From Algibacter sp. L1A34 (lineage in GTDB: Bacteria; Bacteroidota; Bacteroidia; Flavobacteriales; Flavobacteriaceae), in assembly GCF_009796805.1 (NCBI RefSeq), contig NZ_CP047029.1, positions 682,001 through 746,000 of the forward strand: DNA of 64,000 nt, written 5' to 3'. Made by a program: the position numbers and the translations under genes. The notes under the pieces are model-generated. The model worked only from the letters and a program-made list of their open reading frames with translations. It made no database searches and was not told where the DNA came from. Of this stretch, positions 46,552-56,357 are shown piece after piece. Position 1 is the first letter of the stretch. Every line of letters begins with the position of its first letter.

Positions 46552-46559
46552 TATCTTTA
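46552..46559 (+). promoter_or_regulatory. -7-like element TATCTTTA before HMG-CoA reductase
   Basis: One base from TAnnTTTG, ending 20 bases before the ATG at 46580. It lies inside the longer reading frame that opens at 46529, which argues for the downstream start. Confidence 0.35.
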
Positions 46560-46579
46560 CACCAATAAATGTACAAATT

Positions 46580-47896
46580 ATGAGTAAAACCATTGCTGGA
46601 TTTTCAAAATTATCTAAATCTAAAAAAATTGACTGGATTGCAAACACTTATTTTGCTAATGCAGAAAACACCAAAGCTGTTTTAAAACAGTACTGGAACG
46701 ATAACGAAAAACTACAGCAATTACACGACGAGTTTATCGAAAACACCATTAGCAATTACTATTTACCGCTTGGTGTTGCTCCTAATTTTTTAATAAACAA
46801 TAAACTCTATGCCTTACCAATGGCTATTGAAGAAAGCTCGGTAGTAGCTGCAGCAAGTAAAGCTGCTAAATTCTGGCTAGATCGTGGAGGATTTAAAACC
46901 TCTATAATTTCAACTACAAAAATTGGGCAGGTTCACTTTATGTTTCACGGCGATTTTAAAAACTTGAAATCCTTTTTTGATACTGTTAAGCCAAAACTAA
47001 TTGCAGATGCTAAACCATTAACCAAAAATATGGAAGCCCGAGGCGGCGGTGTCTTAGATATTGAATTGCGCGATAAAACAGCCAAGATTGATGGTTATTA
47101 CCAACTACACGTTTCTTTTGAAACGTTGGACGCCATGGGAGCCAATTTTATAAATTCATGCTTAGAGCAGTTTGCAAAGACTTTTAAAACCGAAGCGACA
47201 AAATTTAAAGGTTTTTCTGAAGAAGAAAAGCAAATAGAAATTGTAATGAGTATACTTTCCAACTATGTTCCCGACTGTTTAGTGCGTGCCGAAGTAAGTT
47301 GTAAAGTTGAAGATTTAAGCGAAAAAAAAACCATTTCTGGTGAAGCTTTCGCTGAAAAATTTGTGAAGGCTATAAAAATTGCAGAAGTTGAACCTTACAG
47401 AGCAGTAACACACAACAAAGGTATCATGAATGGTATTGACGCTGTTGTACTTGCTACCGGAAACGACTTTAGAGCCGTGGAAGCTGGTGTACATGCATAC
47501 GCCGCAAGGAATGGAGAATACAGTAGTTTATCTCATGCTAAAATTGAAAATGGTATTTTTACTTTTTGGATGGAAATACCCTTGGCTTTAGGAACCGTTG
47601 GCGGATTAACAGGTTTACACCCTTTAGTGAAATTGGCCTTAGAATTATTACACAAACCTTCGGCAAAAGAGTTAATGTCTATTGTGGCTGTGGCTGGGTT
47701 AGCCCAAAACTTTGCGGCTTTACGTTCGCTTACAACAACGGGGATTCAGAAAGGACATATGAAAATGCATCTTATGAATATCTTGAATCAATTTGAAGCT
47801 AACGATGCAGAAAAAGTGATATTAATTGAACATTTTGCTAATAACCCCGTAACTCATAGTGCAGTGGTAGAAGCCATTGCTAACTTGAGGAATTAA
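46580..47896 (+). CDS. Hydroxymethylglutaryl-CoA reductase, class II type
   Basis: NAD(P)H-dependent enzyme at the mevalonate step of isoprenoid synthesis. Flavobacteriaceae use the mevalonate route. Motifs: ALPMAIEESSVVAAASKAA with the catalytic Glu, EARGGGVLDIELRD, HNKGIMNGIDAVVLATGNDF with the catalytic Lys, GTVGGLTGLHPLVKL, and AGLAQNFAALRSLTT with the mobile His in KGHMKMHL. Sequence type matches the bacterial class II enzymes. An upstream ATG at 46529 would add 17 residues (MINYKKSIIFTPINVQI) not expected in the family, so the ATG at 46580 (MSKTIAGF) is preferred. Confidence 0.93.
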   Translation: MSKTIAGFSKLSKSKKIDWIANTYFANAENTKAVLKQYWNDNEKLQQLHDEFIENTISNYYLPLGVAPNFLINNKLYALPMAIEESSVVAAASKAAKFWLDRGGFKTSIISTTKIGQVHFMFHGDFKNLKSFFDTVKPKLIADAKPLTKNMEARGGGVLDIELRDKTAKIDGYYQLHVSFETLDAMGANFINSCLEQFAKTFKTEATKFKGFSEEEKQIEIVMSILSNYVPDCLVRAEVSCKVEDLSEKKTISGEAFAEKFVKAIKIAEVEPYRAVTHNKGIMNGIDAVVLATGNDFRAVEAGVHAYAARNGEYSSLSHAKIENGIFTFWMEIPLALGTVGGLTGLHPLVKLALELLHKPSAKELMSIVAVAGLAQNFAALRSLTTTGIQKGHMKMHLMNILNQFEANDAEKVILIEHFANNPVTHSAVVEAIANLRN

Positions 47897-47910
47897 AAAT
47901 AGTTAAAAAC

Positions 47911-48546
47911 CTAAATCATTTTTAATAATTTACTCATACTATCAAAAGTTTCTGTAGCCACACCTTTTAGTTCATTATTATAATCGTGAGCTACATAACC
48001 AAAAACATCAAATCCGCCAGCTTTTGCCGCACGTACACCTGATAAACTATCTTCTATTACAACACATTCCTCGGGCTTAAAACCCATAGTTTCTGCTGCC
48101 CATAAAAACACGGCTGGATCTGGTTTCCATTTTTGTATTTTATAACAACTAAATATTTTATTCTTAAAAAAAGGAAGTAATCCAGTAAGACCTAAATTAA
48201 GTTCTATTTTATCTTCTGGCCCACTTGAAGCTACACAAAAAGGTCTGTCTAAATTTTTAAGCACCTCTTTGACGTCTTCAACAGGTTTCATATCTTTTTT
48301 AAAAGCCTGAAAACTGCGTTGTCTATATTCATCCTCTATAGAGTCTGGAAGTTCCTTTTGGGCAAGCTCAGAAATCATACGTTTACAAGCCGTAAAAAAG
48401 CTACCTTTAAAATGCTTCATTCCATAGTCAAAATCAATACCAGCGCCATATTCATTTGCTATATCAACTAATACCTGAATGCTTACGGGTTCGCTATCTA
48501 CAAGAACACCATCGCAATCAAAAATAACACATTTATACTTTTTCAT
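47911..48546 (-). CDS. HAD-superfamily phosphatase, beta-phosphoglucomutase-like
   Basis: A 211-residue haloacid-dehalogenase-fold hydrolase with cap domain. Motif I is VIFDCDGVLVDSEPVS (nucleophile and acid/base Asp pair), motif II is FCVASSGPEDKIE, motif III is KWKPDPAVFLWAA with the conserved Lys, and motif IV is CVVIEDSLSGVRAA. The DGVLVDSE signature points to the subgroup of phosphoglycolate phosphatase, beta-phosphoglucomutase and sugar-phosphatase enzymes; the substrate cannot be decided. It follows the OmpA gene by 9 bases and may be cotranscribed. Confidence 0.92.
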   Translation of the reverse strand: MKKYKCVIFDCDGVLVDSEPVSIQVLVDIANEYGAGIDFDYGMKHFKGSFFTACKRMISELAQKELPDSIEDEYRQRSFQAFKKDMKPVEDVKEVLKNLDRPFCVASSGPEDKIELNLGLTGLLPFFKNKIFSCYKIQKWKPDPAVFLWAAETMGFKPEECVVIEDSLSGVRAAKAGGFDVFGYVAHDYNNELKGVATETFDSMSKLLKMI

Positions 48547-48555
48547 AAATTCGCT

Positions 48556-50592
48556 CTAGTATTTAATAATTTCAAATTCGGATCGTCGATTTAATTGATG
48601 TTCCTCTTCGGTACAATTTAACATTGGGCAAGGTACAATGGGAACTAATTCACCAAAACCTTTAAACGATAATCGACGTGCATTTATAAAACCTTCCAAA
48701 GCTATGTAATTTCTTGTGGATTCCGCTCTTCGTTCCGATAAAATTTGATTGTATTTCGCCGTACCTCTACTATCGGTATGTGCACTTATTTTTAAATAGA
48801 TATTAGGATAACGTTCCAATTTAGCAGACAAAGCATCTAATATTTTTTTAGAATCTGCTCTAATATTCCACGTACCGAAATCGAAATAAATAGGCTCTAA
48901 CTGAAAATACAACTTCCCTTCTTTTTCTACTACAGGTGGCCCATCAACATCTGTAAGTAAAGCAAATCGAGTTGGATCCTCTTCTTTTAACTTCTTATCG
49001 ATTTTCTTTTCAGCAATAATAGCTTCAACCGGGTCGATAACTACTATCGGTAGTGGCGGTGGTGGCGGAATCTGTTTCAGATACAAAACGTGTTTCTGGT
49101 CTTGTTTTTCTAAAACCTCAACCTGTAAGGCTTTTGGATAATAACCTTCACTTTCCGCTTTAAGTTCATAATTATCAGCAAGGAGATTCATATTAAAAAA
49201 AGAAGTCTCATCTAATATATTACTATATAATTCAGCTTTTCTTCTATCATTTAAAACAACTTTTGCATTCGGTATATATTCTTTTGTAACAGCATCTCGG
49301 ATTTCGAATGTATTAATGTATTCACGAATAAAAATTTCTCCAGATTGTTTAAACTGAAAAATATTATCGTCTTTTTTGTTTCTATTTGAAGCAAAGAAAC
49401 CTTCGTTTTCATTATAATACGTAATACTAAAATCGTCATATTGAGAATTAATAGGCACGCCTAAATTTGTTGGAGTTGTAAATGAACCATCAACTAATTC
49501 TGAAACAAAATTATCTAACATCCCTAAACCTAAATGGCCGTTTGATGCAAAAAACAAATGTCCTTCTTCGGATATAAAAGGGAAATGCTCGCGATTTTCG
49601 GTATTTATTGTTGTTCCTAAATTTACAGGTTCTCCAATTTCATCTTCATTTAAAGCAACATAATACAAATCGAAACTACCACAACCTCCCTCTATGTTAG
49701 ATGAAAAATATAGCTTATCCCCTTTGGGGTTTAAAGCAGGATGTTGATAGGAGAATCCATTTTTATTAAACGCTAATTTCTCTGGAGTAGACCATTTACC
49801 GTTTTCCTTTATCGATTTATAAAGATGAATATTATTCGTCTTGGCTTCGTTAAACTCGCGTTTACCTTCTACTATATTGCTTTTTGAAATATACAATGTG
49901 TTGCCATCTTTACTAAAACAAAAATTCCCTTCATGATATTTAGAATTAATAGTTTTTGGCAATGCTTTTACTTGGCCAATAGTATCATTTTTTTCATCTA
50001 CAGCAGTAACATAAAGGTCCAAAAAGGGTTGATGTGTCCATTTATAAGTTTTTCCGAATAATTGATTAACACCCCTATCTGAAGTAAAATATACGCTATC
50101 CCCAAATTTTACAGCTCCAAACTCTGAAGCTTCAGAATTAAACTGAACTTTTTCAACTTTATAATCTGGGCTTTTCAACTTAAAAGTTTCAATCGTTTCA
50201 ATAGATTCCGCAATATCTAAGGATGCCGAATTATTTTCTTTATACAGCTTTAAATACTCCAAAGCAGCTTCATAATCACCCAAAGCAGAAAGCATTTGAT
50301 AAAGTTTAAAATTATATTGATTGTTATAATTTTTATCCTTTTCGCCAAAGCGACCTTGGACTAATTGTTTTAAATTACGAGAAGCCAACCTATACTGAAA
50401 CGTGTTATAAAAACACTCGGCAAGATTTTCTAAATCTTTTTTATGGCGTTCTTTTTCTAACGCAATTTCGTAATATTTAGCTGCGTTAATATAATCTCCT
50501 TTTTCGAAAAAACGATCGCCTCTAGATTTTTGACCTATGGCCAACTGAGACATAAAACAGATTGCAAAAATTAAAGTTATTTTCTTAATCAT
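48556..50592 (-). CDS. OmpA-family outer-membrane lipoprotein-like protein with TPR and PD40 repeats
   Basis: A 678-residue exported protein with a signal peptide ending AIGQ (about residue 20). TPR-like helices span 25-140 (FFEKGDYINAAKYYEIALEK visible as GDYINAAKYYEIALE). WD40-like PD40 blades occupy 160-410 (YFTSDRG, GNTLYISKSNIVEG, GDKLYFSSNIEGG, HLFFASNGHLGLG). A CarboxypepD_reg-like domain follows at about 430-510, and a C-terminal OmpA peptidoglycan-binding domain has YFDFGTWNIR and KISAHTDSRGTAKYNQILS. This is the architecture of PorE/SprE-associated OmpA proteins that accompany type B T9SS cargo. It is one base from the PorP/SprF gene. Confidence 0.92.
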   Translation of the reverse strand: MIKKITLIFAICFMSQLAIGQKSRGDRFFEKGDYINAAKYYEIALEKERHKKDLENLAECFYNTFQYRLASRNLKQLVQGRFGEKDKNYNNQYNFKLYQMLSALGDYEAALEYLKLYKENNSASLDIAESIETIETFKLKSPDYKVEKVQFNSEASEFGAVKFGDSVYFTSDRGVNQLFGKTYKWTHQPFLDLYVTAVDEKNDTIGQVKALPKTINSKYHEGNFCFSKDGNTLYISKSNIVEGKREFNEAKTNNIHLYKSIKENGKWSTPEKLAFNKNGFSYQHPALNPKGDKLYFSSNIEGGCGSFDLYYVALNEDEIGEPVNLGTTINTENREHFPFISEEGHLFFASNGHLGLGMLDNFVSELVDGSFTTPTNLGVPINSQYDDFSITYYNENEGFFASNRNKKDDNIFQFKQSGEIFIREYINTFEIRDAVTKEYIPNAKVVLNDRRKAELYSNILDETSFFNMNLLADNYELKAESEGYYPKALQVEVLEKQDQKHVLYLKQIPPPPPLPIVVIDPVEAIIAEKKIDKKLKEEDPTRFALLTDVDGPPVVEKEGKLYFQLEPIYFDFGTWNIRADSKKILDALSAKLERYPNIYLKISAHTDSRGTAKYNQILSERRAESTRNYIALEGFINARRLSFKGFGELVPIVPCPMLNCTEEEHQLNRRSEFEIIKY

Positions 50593-50593
50593 A

Positions 50594-51508
50594 TTAATAG
50601 AATCTTGGAGATGAATATTTTTTACTTAAACCTAACACATCAAACCTGTAAAGTAAAACAAATTCATGACTGCCGTTGTTAAAGCTTTTTAATTGACTTG
50701 TGTTAAAATCGTGAGCATAACCGATACGTAAATCTGGGGTTATATTGATAACAGCCAGTCCAGATATCGCATCTTGATAACGGTAAGATACGCCTAACTC
50801 AAACTTATTATCGTACAAAACATTTGCTGAAACATCGAATGATAATGGTGCACCTCCAACAAATTTCATGACTGTAGATGGTTTTATTTTAAACAAATCG
50901 TTTAACTCATAGATATAACCCGCGATTAAAAACCCATGAATACTGTTATCATAGACAACGTCGTCATTAATATTTAAATCCGCAGGAATTAGATTTGGTG
51001 CAGATAAACCAATATAATAATTTTTATGAAATAGAAATGCTCCAGCTCCAATATTAAGAACTGTTTTATTCGTATTTCCAAAAGAAGGATCGGTTGAGAC
51101 ATTACTTCCTATAGAACTAAAGTTTAAATGATCGAATCCCATTTTTAATCCAAAAGATAGATTCAACTCTTTATTTAAATTAATCTTATAAGCCGCATCA
51201 ATGTTAAATACATTTTCACTTGTATTTATATTTCCTCCAATATTATCATTTAAATAATTTATGCTTAATTCTATTTTTTCATTTAAAGGAATGTTCGCAA
51301 AAACATTTGCTGTTTTAGGTGCGCCATCAATGCCAACCCACTGTGTTCGATACAAAGCACCAACTTCTACAAGACTTGGTTCGTTAATCATATAAGCAGG
51401 GTTAACCATACTCATATTGTACATATATTGTGTATACTGTGGTTCTTGCTGAGCAAAAACAGACAGGTTACAGACTATAAATAGTATATATAATTTTATT
51501 TTCATCAA
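50594..51508 (-). CDS. PorP/SprF family type IX secretion membrane protein
   Basis: Outer-membrane beta-barrel of 304 residues. A signal peptide ends SVFAQQ, directly followed by the family signature PQYTQYMYNMSMVNPAY (AQQEPQYTQYMYN). Family motifs YRTQWVGIDGAPKT and ANIPLNEK follow, with alternating beta strands to the C-terminal RFDVLGLSKKYSSPRFY. PorP/SprF proteins are paired with cargo carrying a type B C-terminal domain and help secrete it or hold it at the surface. The gene is sandwiched between its cargo (1 base upstream) and the OmpA protein. Confidence 0.95.
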   Translation of the reverse strand: MMKIKLYILFIVCNLSVFAQQEPQYTQYMYNMSMVNPAYMINEPSLVEVGALYRTQWVGIDGAPKTANVFANIPLNEKIELSINYLNDNIGGNINTSENVFNIDAAYKINLNKELNLSFGLKMGFDHLNFSSIGSNVSTDPSFGNTNKTVLNIGAGAFLFHKNYYIGLSAPNLIPADLNINDDVVYDNSIHGFLIAGYIYELNDLFKIKPSTVMKFVGGAPLSFDVSANVLYDNKFELGVSYRYQDAISGLAVINITPDLRIGYAHDFNTSQLKSFNNGSHEFVLLYRFDVLGLSKKYSSPRFY

Positions 51509-51509
51509 T

Positions 51510-54239
51510 TTATCTGCTTAAATAAAAATTACCTTGAAAAGGTTTAGTTATCCCATCTTTTGGATCAAAAACATAAAAATACACTCCTGATGACAATTGT
51601 TTTCCTAGTGTTGCCGATACGTTAGACTCACCCCCAAAGAGAGGTGTGTCTTTTGTACCTTTATAAACGGTTACTCCATAGCGATTATGAATGTTTAATT
51701 CGAAATTAGGATATGTATCTGACAGATTACACAAATCGAACTCATCATTTATATTATCTCCATTAACCGAAATTCCGTCTTTTATACAACTCTCACAATT
51801 CTCATCTCCAAAAGGTAAAAGAGTAACCATCATTACTGTTTTTGATGACTCGCAATCGTTCTCATCTACCGCTGTAACGAAATAATCTTCTCCATTAACT
51901 AAAATAGTTCCCATTGGTAATGGCGTGGTTGCTATTTCCGAATCATACCAATTAAAACCATAGCCATTATCTGCCTCTAAACTATTTACTGTCGCTCCAT
52001 CTACCGCACAAAATGTTTGATTAGAAGTTGTTGCAACATCTACCTCAAGAATAGTAATTTCTATAAATGAAATAACCAAACTACATGTAACATGACCTTG
52101 AATTTCGTAGCTAAAATTATAAACTCCAGCAACTAATTGCGAAACATCTAACAAGCTTCCTGTTAAAAAACTTGTATTATCTAAGTCTGTAAAAATTCCC
52201 GCACTAGTAGCTGTATCATCTAAATAGTCTGCCAAATCGATTTCTAAATCTGATCGGCATACATTAAAAGCACCATCTTCACCTGCACTTGGACTTTTAT
52301 AAACAGTTACTATAATTGTTGCTTGGCTTCCTGTACACATGGTTGTTCCTGATGGTGTAGTATTATCTGGAACAGTATAAGTATAAACCCCAGCATCTGA
52401 TGATCTAGGATCAAAATCTGCAGTATAGTCTGTTGTTGTAAATCCGTTTGGACCTGTCCATGTTCCTGTTGTATTTGGTGTACCATCCAATTCATCAAAC
52501 AAATTGATAATGTCTGTATTATCGCAAACATCTAATAATGTATCTATTCCAGCCGAATATTCTTCATAAACCGTAAATGATAAATTAGCTGAGTTTATAC
52601 AACCTTTGTCCGTTAGAGTAGAATATGTAAAATCGAAAAGCTCATCACCTTTAATTTCTGGTAATACATAAGCTGTAGGGTTAGCAACAGGATCTCCCGA
52701 AATATTATTAACCCAAGTTCCTAATGAACCTTGATATATGGGATCGTCAATACTATTTGTTGTTAAAAGAGAAAACAGATTTAAAGGATTTGCTATTAAC
52801 GCGTCGTTTTCACAAAACTCTAAACCAACCGTATCTTCACCAGCATAATTATTAGGTAATAAAACAACAGTAACGTTTGTAAACTTGGGATCGCATGGAG
52901 AAGTTCCACTAACTCCACAAGTATTACATAAACCTGAAACTAAATACCTAAATATATAGGTGCCAGCATTGGCTTGTGTGAGTGATGCAAAATCTATAAT
53001 TCCAGAATCGACATCCCTTCTAATATCCGAAGGTCCAGAAACAAAACTCCAAGTATTACAACTCAAATTTGGAAGGTAATTATACAACACCCCATTTTCT
53101 GTTGTAAATGTTAATTCATTATATAAATTTATACTTGAAGGTTGATTATCATCTAGACAAACCTCTAAAGGTTCTTCTTGATAAAAAGGTTTTATAGTTT
53201 CGTAAATTCTAAACACAACTTCGGACTCCTTACTTGGGCAATCCGTTAACGAAGATCGAGCTTCTACAGAATACTTGTATTTAAATTCTCGACAACCAAA
53301 ATTAGAATTATTATTTTTTAAATTATCATAAATTTCTCTAATATTTATAGTAGAATCAACAGGACTATCAATTTGATTTGCTGCATCGGAAATTGCACTC
53401 CAAGTACCTTCAACATCCTCTCCCTCTAAAAAAGCATCATTTGTTAAATCAATATCAGCATCCCATATTCCAGATAATATATCGGCTTCACAAATATCAT
53501 ATTCTGAAGCTTCGCCCGAAATTACATCACGAATAACTTCAACTTTAAAACGAGACACTTTTTCCGAAGCACATGGTGACACTCCAGAAACGGTATAAGT
53601 GAATTCGAAAACATCAAATTCTACTAAACTTCCATAAGGTTCATAAGGAATTTCTGCATTAAATTTACCTTCAGGACTTAGGCTTTCAAAATTATCAGAA
53701 TCTCCTACATTCCCCACAAATTCCCATACACCATTTTTATGAGGTGATGGTTGAGACTCGAAAACCTGAAATAAATCGAAATCAGCTAAAACTGCTTGAC
53801 AGATCGTTATATTAGCATCGTTAGCTCCTGCTGGAGGTAAAGGCTTACCTTCAAATGGGCCTAAAACAATATTTAATCGAAGTTTTATTCCATCAGGACA
53901 AGTACTAGATGTATCTATTAACATAAATTGGTACGAATCTATATTAACAGATGCATCTTTTAAATCCCATAAATACAAATCCCCCGTAGACACATCTAAA
54001 GAAAAATTATAATTAGGATCAAACCAAGAACCAGAGGTTAATGAAATTGGAGCATCAACACCTGGGACGTTATTATAAACATCGTACAAATTAATTATTC
54101 CATCGGGCGTTCCGTTAGCATCGTTATCAATGATTGTCATATCACAAACATTATAAGTTACTACTTCATCGCATTGCGCTTGTACTTTTGCAAAACAAGT
54201 TATAAGAACTGCAAGAGTCAAAAAGAGGCCTTTTTTCAA
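51510..54239 (-). CDS. Large T9SS cargo protein with type B (gliding-motility-associated) C-terminal domain
   Basis: Secreted 909-residue surface protein. Signal peptide ends KVQAQ. The body consists of PKD/Ig-like beta repeats with regularly spaced Cys-containing DVCDN and FCEND units (for example GTWTGPNGF, VEGTWSAISDA). The last 85 residues form the gliding-motility-associated C-terminal domain: DGISVNGDNINDEFD, NIHNRYGVTVYKG, LSSGVYFYVFDP and a final FYLSR. That domain targets the protein to the T9SS. No enzyme domain is visible, so it is probably an adhesin or structural filament. It heads an operon with its PorP/SprF partner and an OmpA protein. Confidence 0.94.
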   Translation of the reverse strand: MKKGLFLTLAVLITCFAKVQAQCDEVVTYNVCDMTIIDNDANGTPDGIINLYDVYNNVPGVDAPISLTSGSWFDPNYNFSLDVSTGDLYLWDLKDASVNIDSYQFMLIDTSSTCPDGIKLRLNIVLGPFEGKPLPPAGANDANITICQAVLADFDLFQVFESQPSPHKNGVWEFVGNVGDSDNFESLSPEGKFNAEIPYEPYGSLVEFDVFEFTYTVSGVSPCASEKVSRFKVEVIRDVISGEASEYDICEADILSGIWDADIDLTNDAFLEGEDVEGTWSAISDAANQIDSPVDSTINIREIYDNLKNNNSNFGCREFKYKYSVEARSSLTDCPSKESEVVFRIYETIKPFYQEEPLEVCLDDNQPSSINLYNELTFTTENGVLYNYLPNLSCNTWSFVSGPSDIRRDVDSGIIDFASLTQANAGTYIFRYLVSGLCNTCGVSGTSPCDPKFTNVTVVLLPNNYAGEDTVGLEFCENDALIANPLNLFSLLTTNSIDDPIYQGSLGTWVNNISGDPVANPTAYVLPEIKGDELFDFTYSTLTDKGCINSANLSFTVYEEYSAGIDTLLDVCDNTDIINLFDELDGTPNTTGTWTGPNGFTTTDYTADFDPRSSDAGVYTYTVPDNTTPSGTTMCTGSQATIIVTVYKSPSAGEDGAFNVCRSDLEIDLADYLDDTATSAGIFTDLDNTSFLTGSLLDVSQLVAGVYNFSYEIQGHVTCSLVISFIEITILEVDVATTSNQTFCAVDGATVNSLEADNGYGFNWYDSEIATTPLPMGTILVNGEDYFVTAVDENDCESSKTVMMVTLLPFGDENCESCIKDGISVNGDNINDEFDLCNLSDTYPNFELNIHNRYGVTVYKGTKDTPLFGGESNVSATLGKQLSSGVYFYVFDPKDGITKPFQGNFYLSR

Positions 54240-54666
54240 TATAGTTAAATTAGATTCAATGCAAGGTATTATTTACTGTGCAAGGGCAAAGGTGTGGAAA
54301 ATAAAAACTTACAACTAAAAAATGAAGGAAAAAGTTAATATTTCATGTATAATATCCTTTTTTTATGCATTTCATCTATAAAATTATTGGAAACAGTTAG
54401 TATTTTAACATAAAATCTCCCCAGAATTCACTTTTATAATCTAAAAATTCATCAAACGGATAATCGGATTTTTAGTTTTTTCTCTTAGAAAAACATCATT
54501 CCGTCCTAATTTATTCGCATCAAGCCTCTTAACAGTTTAACGCATCTATCATATTTCTTTGTATTCGAATATTTAGAAGTTCTTTTTATCCAACATATAT
54601 TATTAACATAAACCACAATTTATCATAAAATATACTGAATAACTTACCACTGCAGAAATATTTGTA
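54240..54666. other. Intergenic region upstream of the T9SS cargo operon
   Basis: About 425 AT-rich bases. On the minus strand TTG (54312-54314), a 17-base spacer and CACCTTTG (54287-54294) make a weak promoter candidate about 50 bases before the cargo gene. The rest shows no gene, RNA or strong hairpin. Confidence 0.4.
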
Positions 54667-55350
54667 TTAAGGCGTAGAATTAGAAACTTGTAACATTTTA
54701 CCGTTATAATATTTATTTCCGTTAAGTGAAAAATCGAAAATATATTGTGCCATTTCTAGAGCTGTAGTTGGTGCTTGATAACCAGGGAAAGCTTCTTCCA
54801 ACATTTCGGTTTGTACAGCTCCTAAAGCTAGAACATTGAAAGCAATACCAGATTCTTTATATTCTTCTGCTAATAATTCGGTAAGCGTAATTACGGCCGC
54901 TTTACTTGAACTATAAGCCGCTAAACCTGGAAATTTCATGCTGCCCTGAACACCGCCCATAGAACTAATAGTAACTACATGGCTATTAGCTTTCATAAAA
55001 GGAAGTGTTTTACGAGTTATTTCGGCTACACCAAAAACATTTGTTTTATAAACAGCTTCAAAATCTGCCATTGTTATTTCGGCAAACGGCTTGTTTAGCA
55101 AAGCGCCAGCGTTATTGATTAAAACATCTACTTGTTTCCAATTTTCAGAAATAAAATTTTCAACTTTTTCATAAGCCTTTTCATCATTTAAATCGAACGA
55201 AAAACACGTTACGTTTTCTAAGTTTAAATTCAGGATAGGCTTTTCATTCCGCGAAAGCGCCAATACATGATGTCCAGCTTTTGCGTATAGTTGAACCAAC
55301 TCGAAACCAATGCCTCTACTTGTTCCTGTTATAATTATATTTTTACTCAT
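54667..55350 (-). CDS. Short-chain dehydrogenase/reductase
   Basis: A 227-residue NAD(P)-dependent oxidoreductase of the classical SDR type. Cofactor motif IITGTSRGIGFELV (TGxxxGIG), NNAGALLNKPF (NNAG), catalytic Ser in TISSMGG, and the catalytic pair YSSSKAAV (YxxxK). Substrate unknown; similar short SDRs act on small alcohols or carbonyls. It overlaps the upstream M28 peptidase gene by 8 bases, so the two are translated from one message. Confidence 0.92.
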   Translation of the reverse strand: MSKNIIITGTSRGIGFELVQLYAKAGHHVLALSRNEKPILNLNLENVTCFSFDLNDEKAYEKVENFISENWKQVDVLINNAGALLNKPFAEITMADFEAVYKTNVFGVAEITRKTLPFMKANSHVVTISSMGGVQGSMKFPGLAAYSSSKAAVITLTELLAEEYKESGIAFNVLALGAVQTEMLEEAFPGYQAPTTALEMAQYIFDFSLNGNKYYNGKMLQVSNSTP

Positions 55351-56272
55351 TATTCAATTTTATTTCTTTAGTTGGAGCATTTATCATTCCTTCTAAAGCC
55401 GGAATCATTTTATTTATAAAATTAGCCATGTGTTCAAAATTCATATTTTCGGTTTCGTCATCCACATGATGGTAATAATCGAAATTTGTAAAGTCGAAAG
55501 TTGAAATGGCTTGCGCCGGAACATTAAATGCATTGTAGAATGGATAGTTATCCGAACGCATAAATAATCTAATCTCTTTAGCTTTTGGTAAAAATCCAAC
55601 AATTTCAGAATTAGCATAACCATTTAACTTTTCGGCCATATTCGATTCTTTGTAACCTGTAACGTAAGCCATAGTTTCACCACCTGCTCTTGGCACACCA
55701 ATCATTTCAAAATTAATCATGGTATAAACATTTAAGTTTTCATCTTTTAAACGCTTTGCTAAATGTCCAGATCCTTTTAAACCCATTTCTTCGGCAGCAT
55801 ATAAAGTAAACAAAACACTACGCTTATTGTTTTTAGTTTCAGCAAAATATTTTGCCCATTCCATAACGGCTACCGTCCCCGAAGCATCATCGTTAGCTCC
55901 GTTTGCAATAACATCGCCATTCACTTCTTTTGCTGTACCAATATGATCATAATGTGCTCCTAGAATTACAAATTCATTTTTTAATTCCGGATCGTTTCCT
56001 TCTATATAGCCAACCACATTATACCCTACAACTTCCTTTACATTAAAAGTATCTCTATAGGTTTCAAAATAAGGTTTTACATTGTTTTCTTTAAAAAAAT
56101 TCTCTATAAAAACAGCAGCTTTCTCGATACCTTCACTTCCTGTATTCCTACCTTCTAATGCGTCGGAAGCTAAATACTCTAAACTTGCTATAATCGATTT
56201 TTCTTCTATTTTATTTTGAGCAGCACAGTTAAAAACAAACAGTACTAAACTAAGCCTAAATATATTTTTCAT
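55343..56272 (-). CDS. Exported M28-family metallopeptidase
   Basis: Zinc aminopeptidase-type enzyme of 309 residues with a signal peptide ending VFNCAAQ; the Cys could make it a lipoprotein. The M28 metal ligands are visible in ILGAHYDHIG (His), GANDDASGTVAVME (bridging Asp), YAAEEMGLKGS (catalytic Glu pair), FEMIG and the final His in FDYYHHVDDE. It releases N-terminal amino acids from peptides in the periplasm. It is followed in operon by the SDR. Confidence 0.93.
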   Translation of the reverse strand: MKNIFRLSLVLFVFNCAAQNKIEEKSIIASLEYLASDALEGRNTGSEGIEKAAVFIENFFKENNVKPYFETYRDTFNVKEVVGYNVVGYIEGNDPELKNEFVILGAHYDHIGTAKEVNGDVIANGANDDASGTVAVMEWAKYFAETKNNKRSVLFTLYAAEEMGLKGSGHLAKRLKDENLNVYTMINFEMIGVPRAGGETMAYVTGYKESNMAEKLNGYANSEIVGFLPKAKEIRLFMRSDNYPFYNAFNVPAQAISTFDFTNFDYYHHVDDETENMNFEHMANFINKMIPALEGMINAPTKEIKLNNE

Positions 56273-56293
56273 ATTTTATTTTAAAAATTAAAG

Positions 56294-56330
56294 ATAAAAA
56301 AAACCTGCTTCAATAATATGAAACAGGTCT
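56294..56330 (-). terminator. Terminator of the pdhA-pdhC operon
   Basis: On the minus strand ACCTGTTTC pairs with GAAGCAGGT (9 bp, one wobble) around an 8-base loop, followed by a run of eight T. It lies about 30 bases after the pdhC stop. Confidence 0.85.
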
Positions 56331-56357
56331 TTAATATTTAGATTTTGAAAAATCTGG

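Noticed and set aside
46529-46579. Longer start for HMG-CoA reductase
   Set aside because: It adds 17 residues not expected in the family and contains the promoter-like TATCTTTA.
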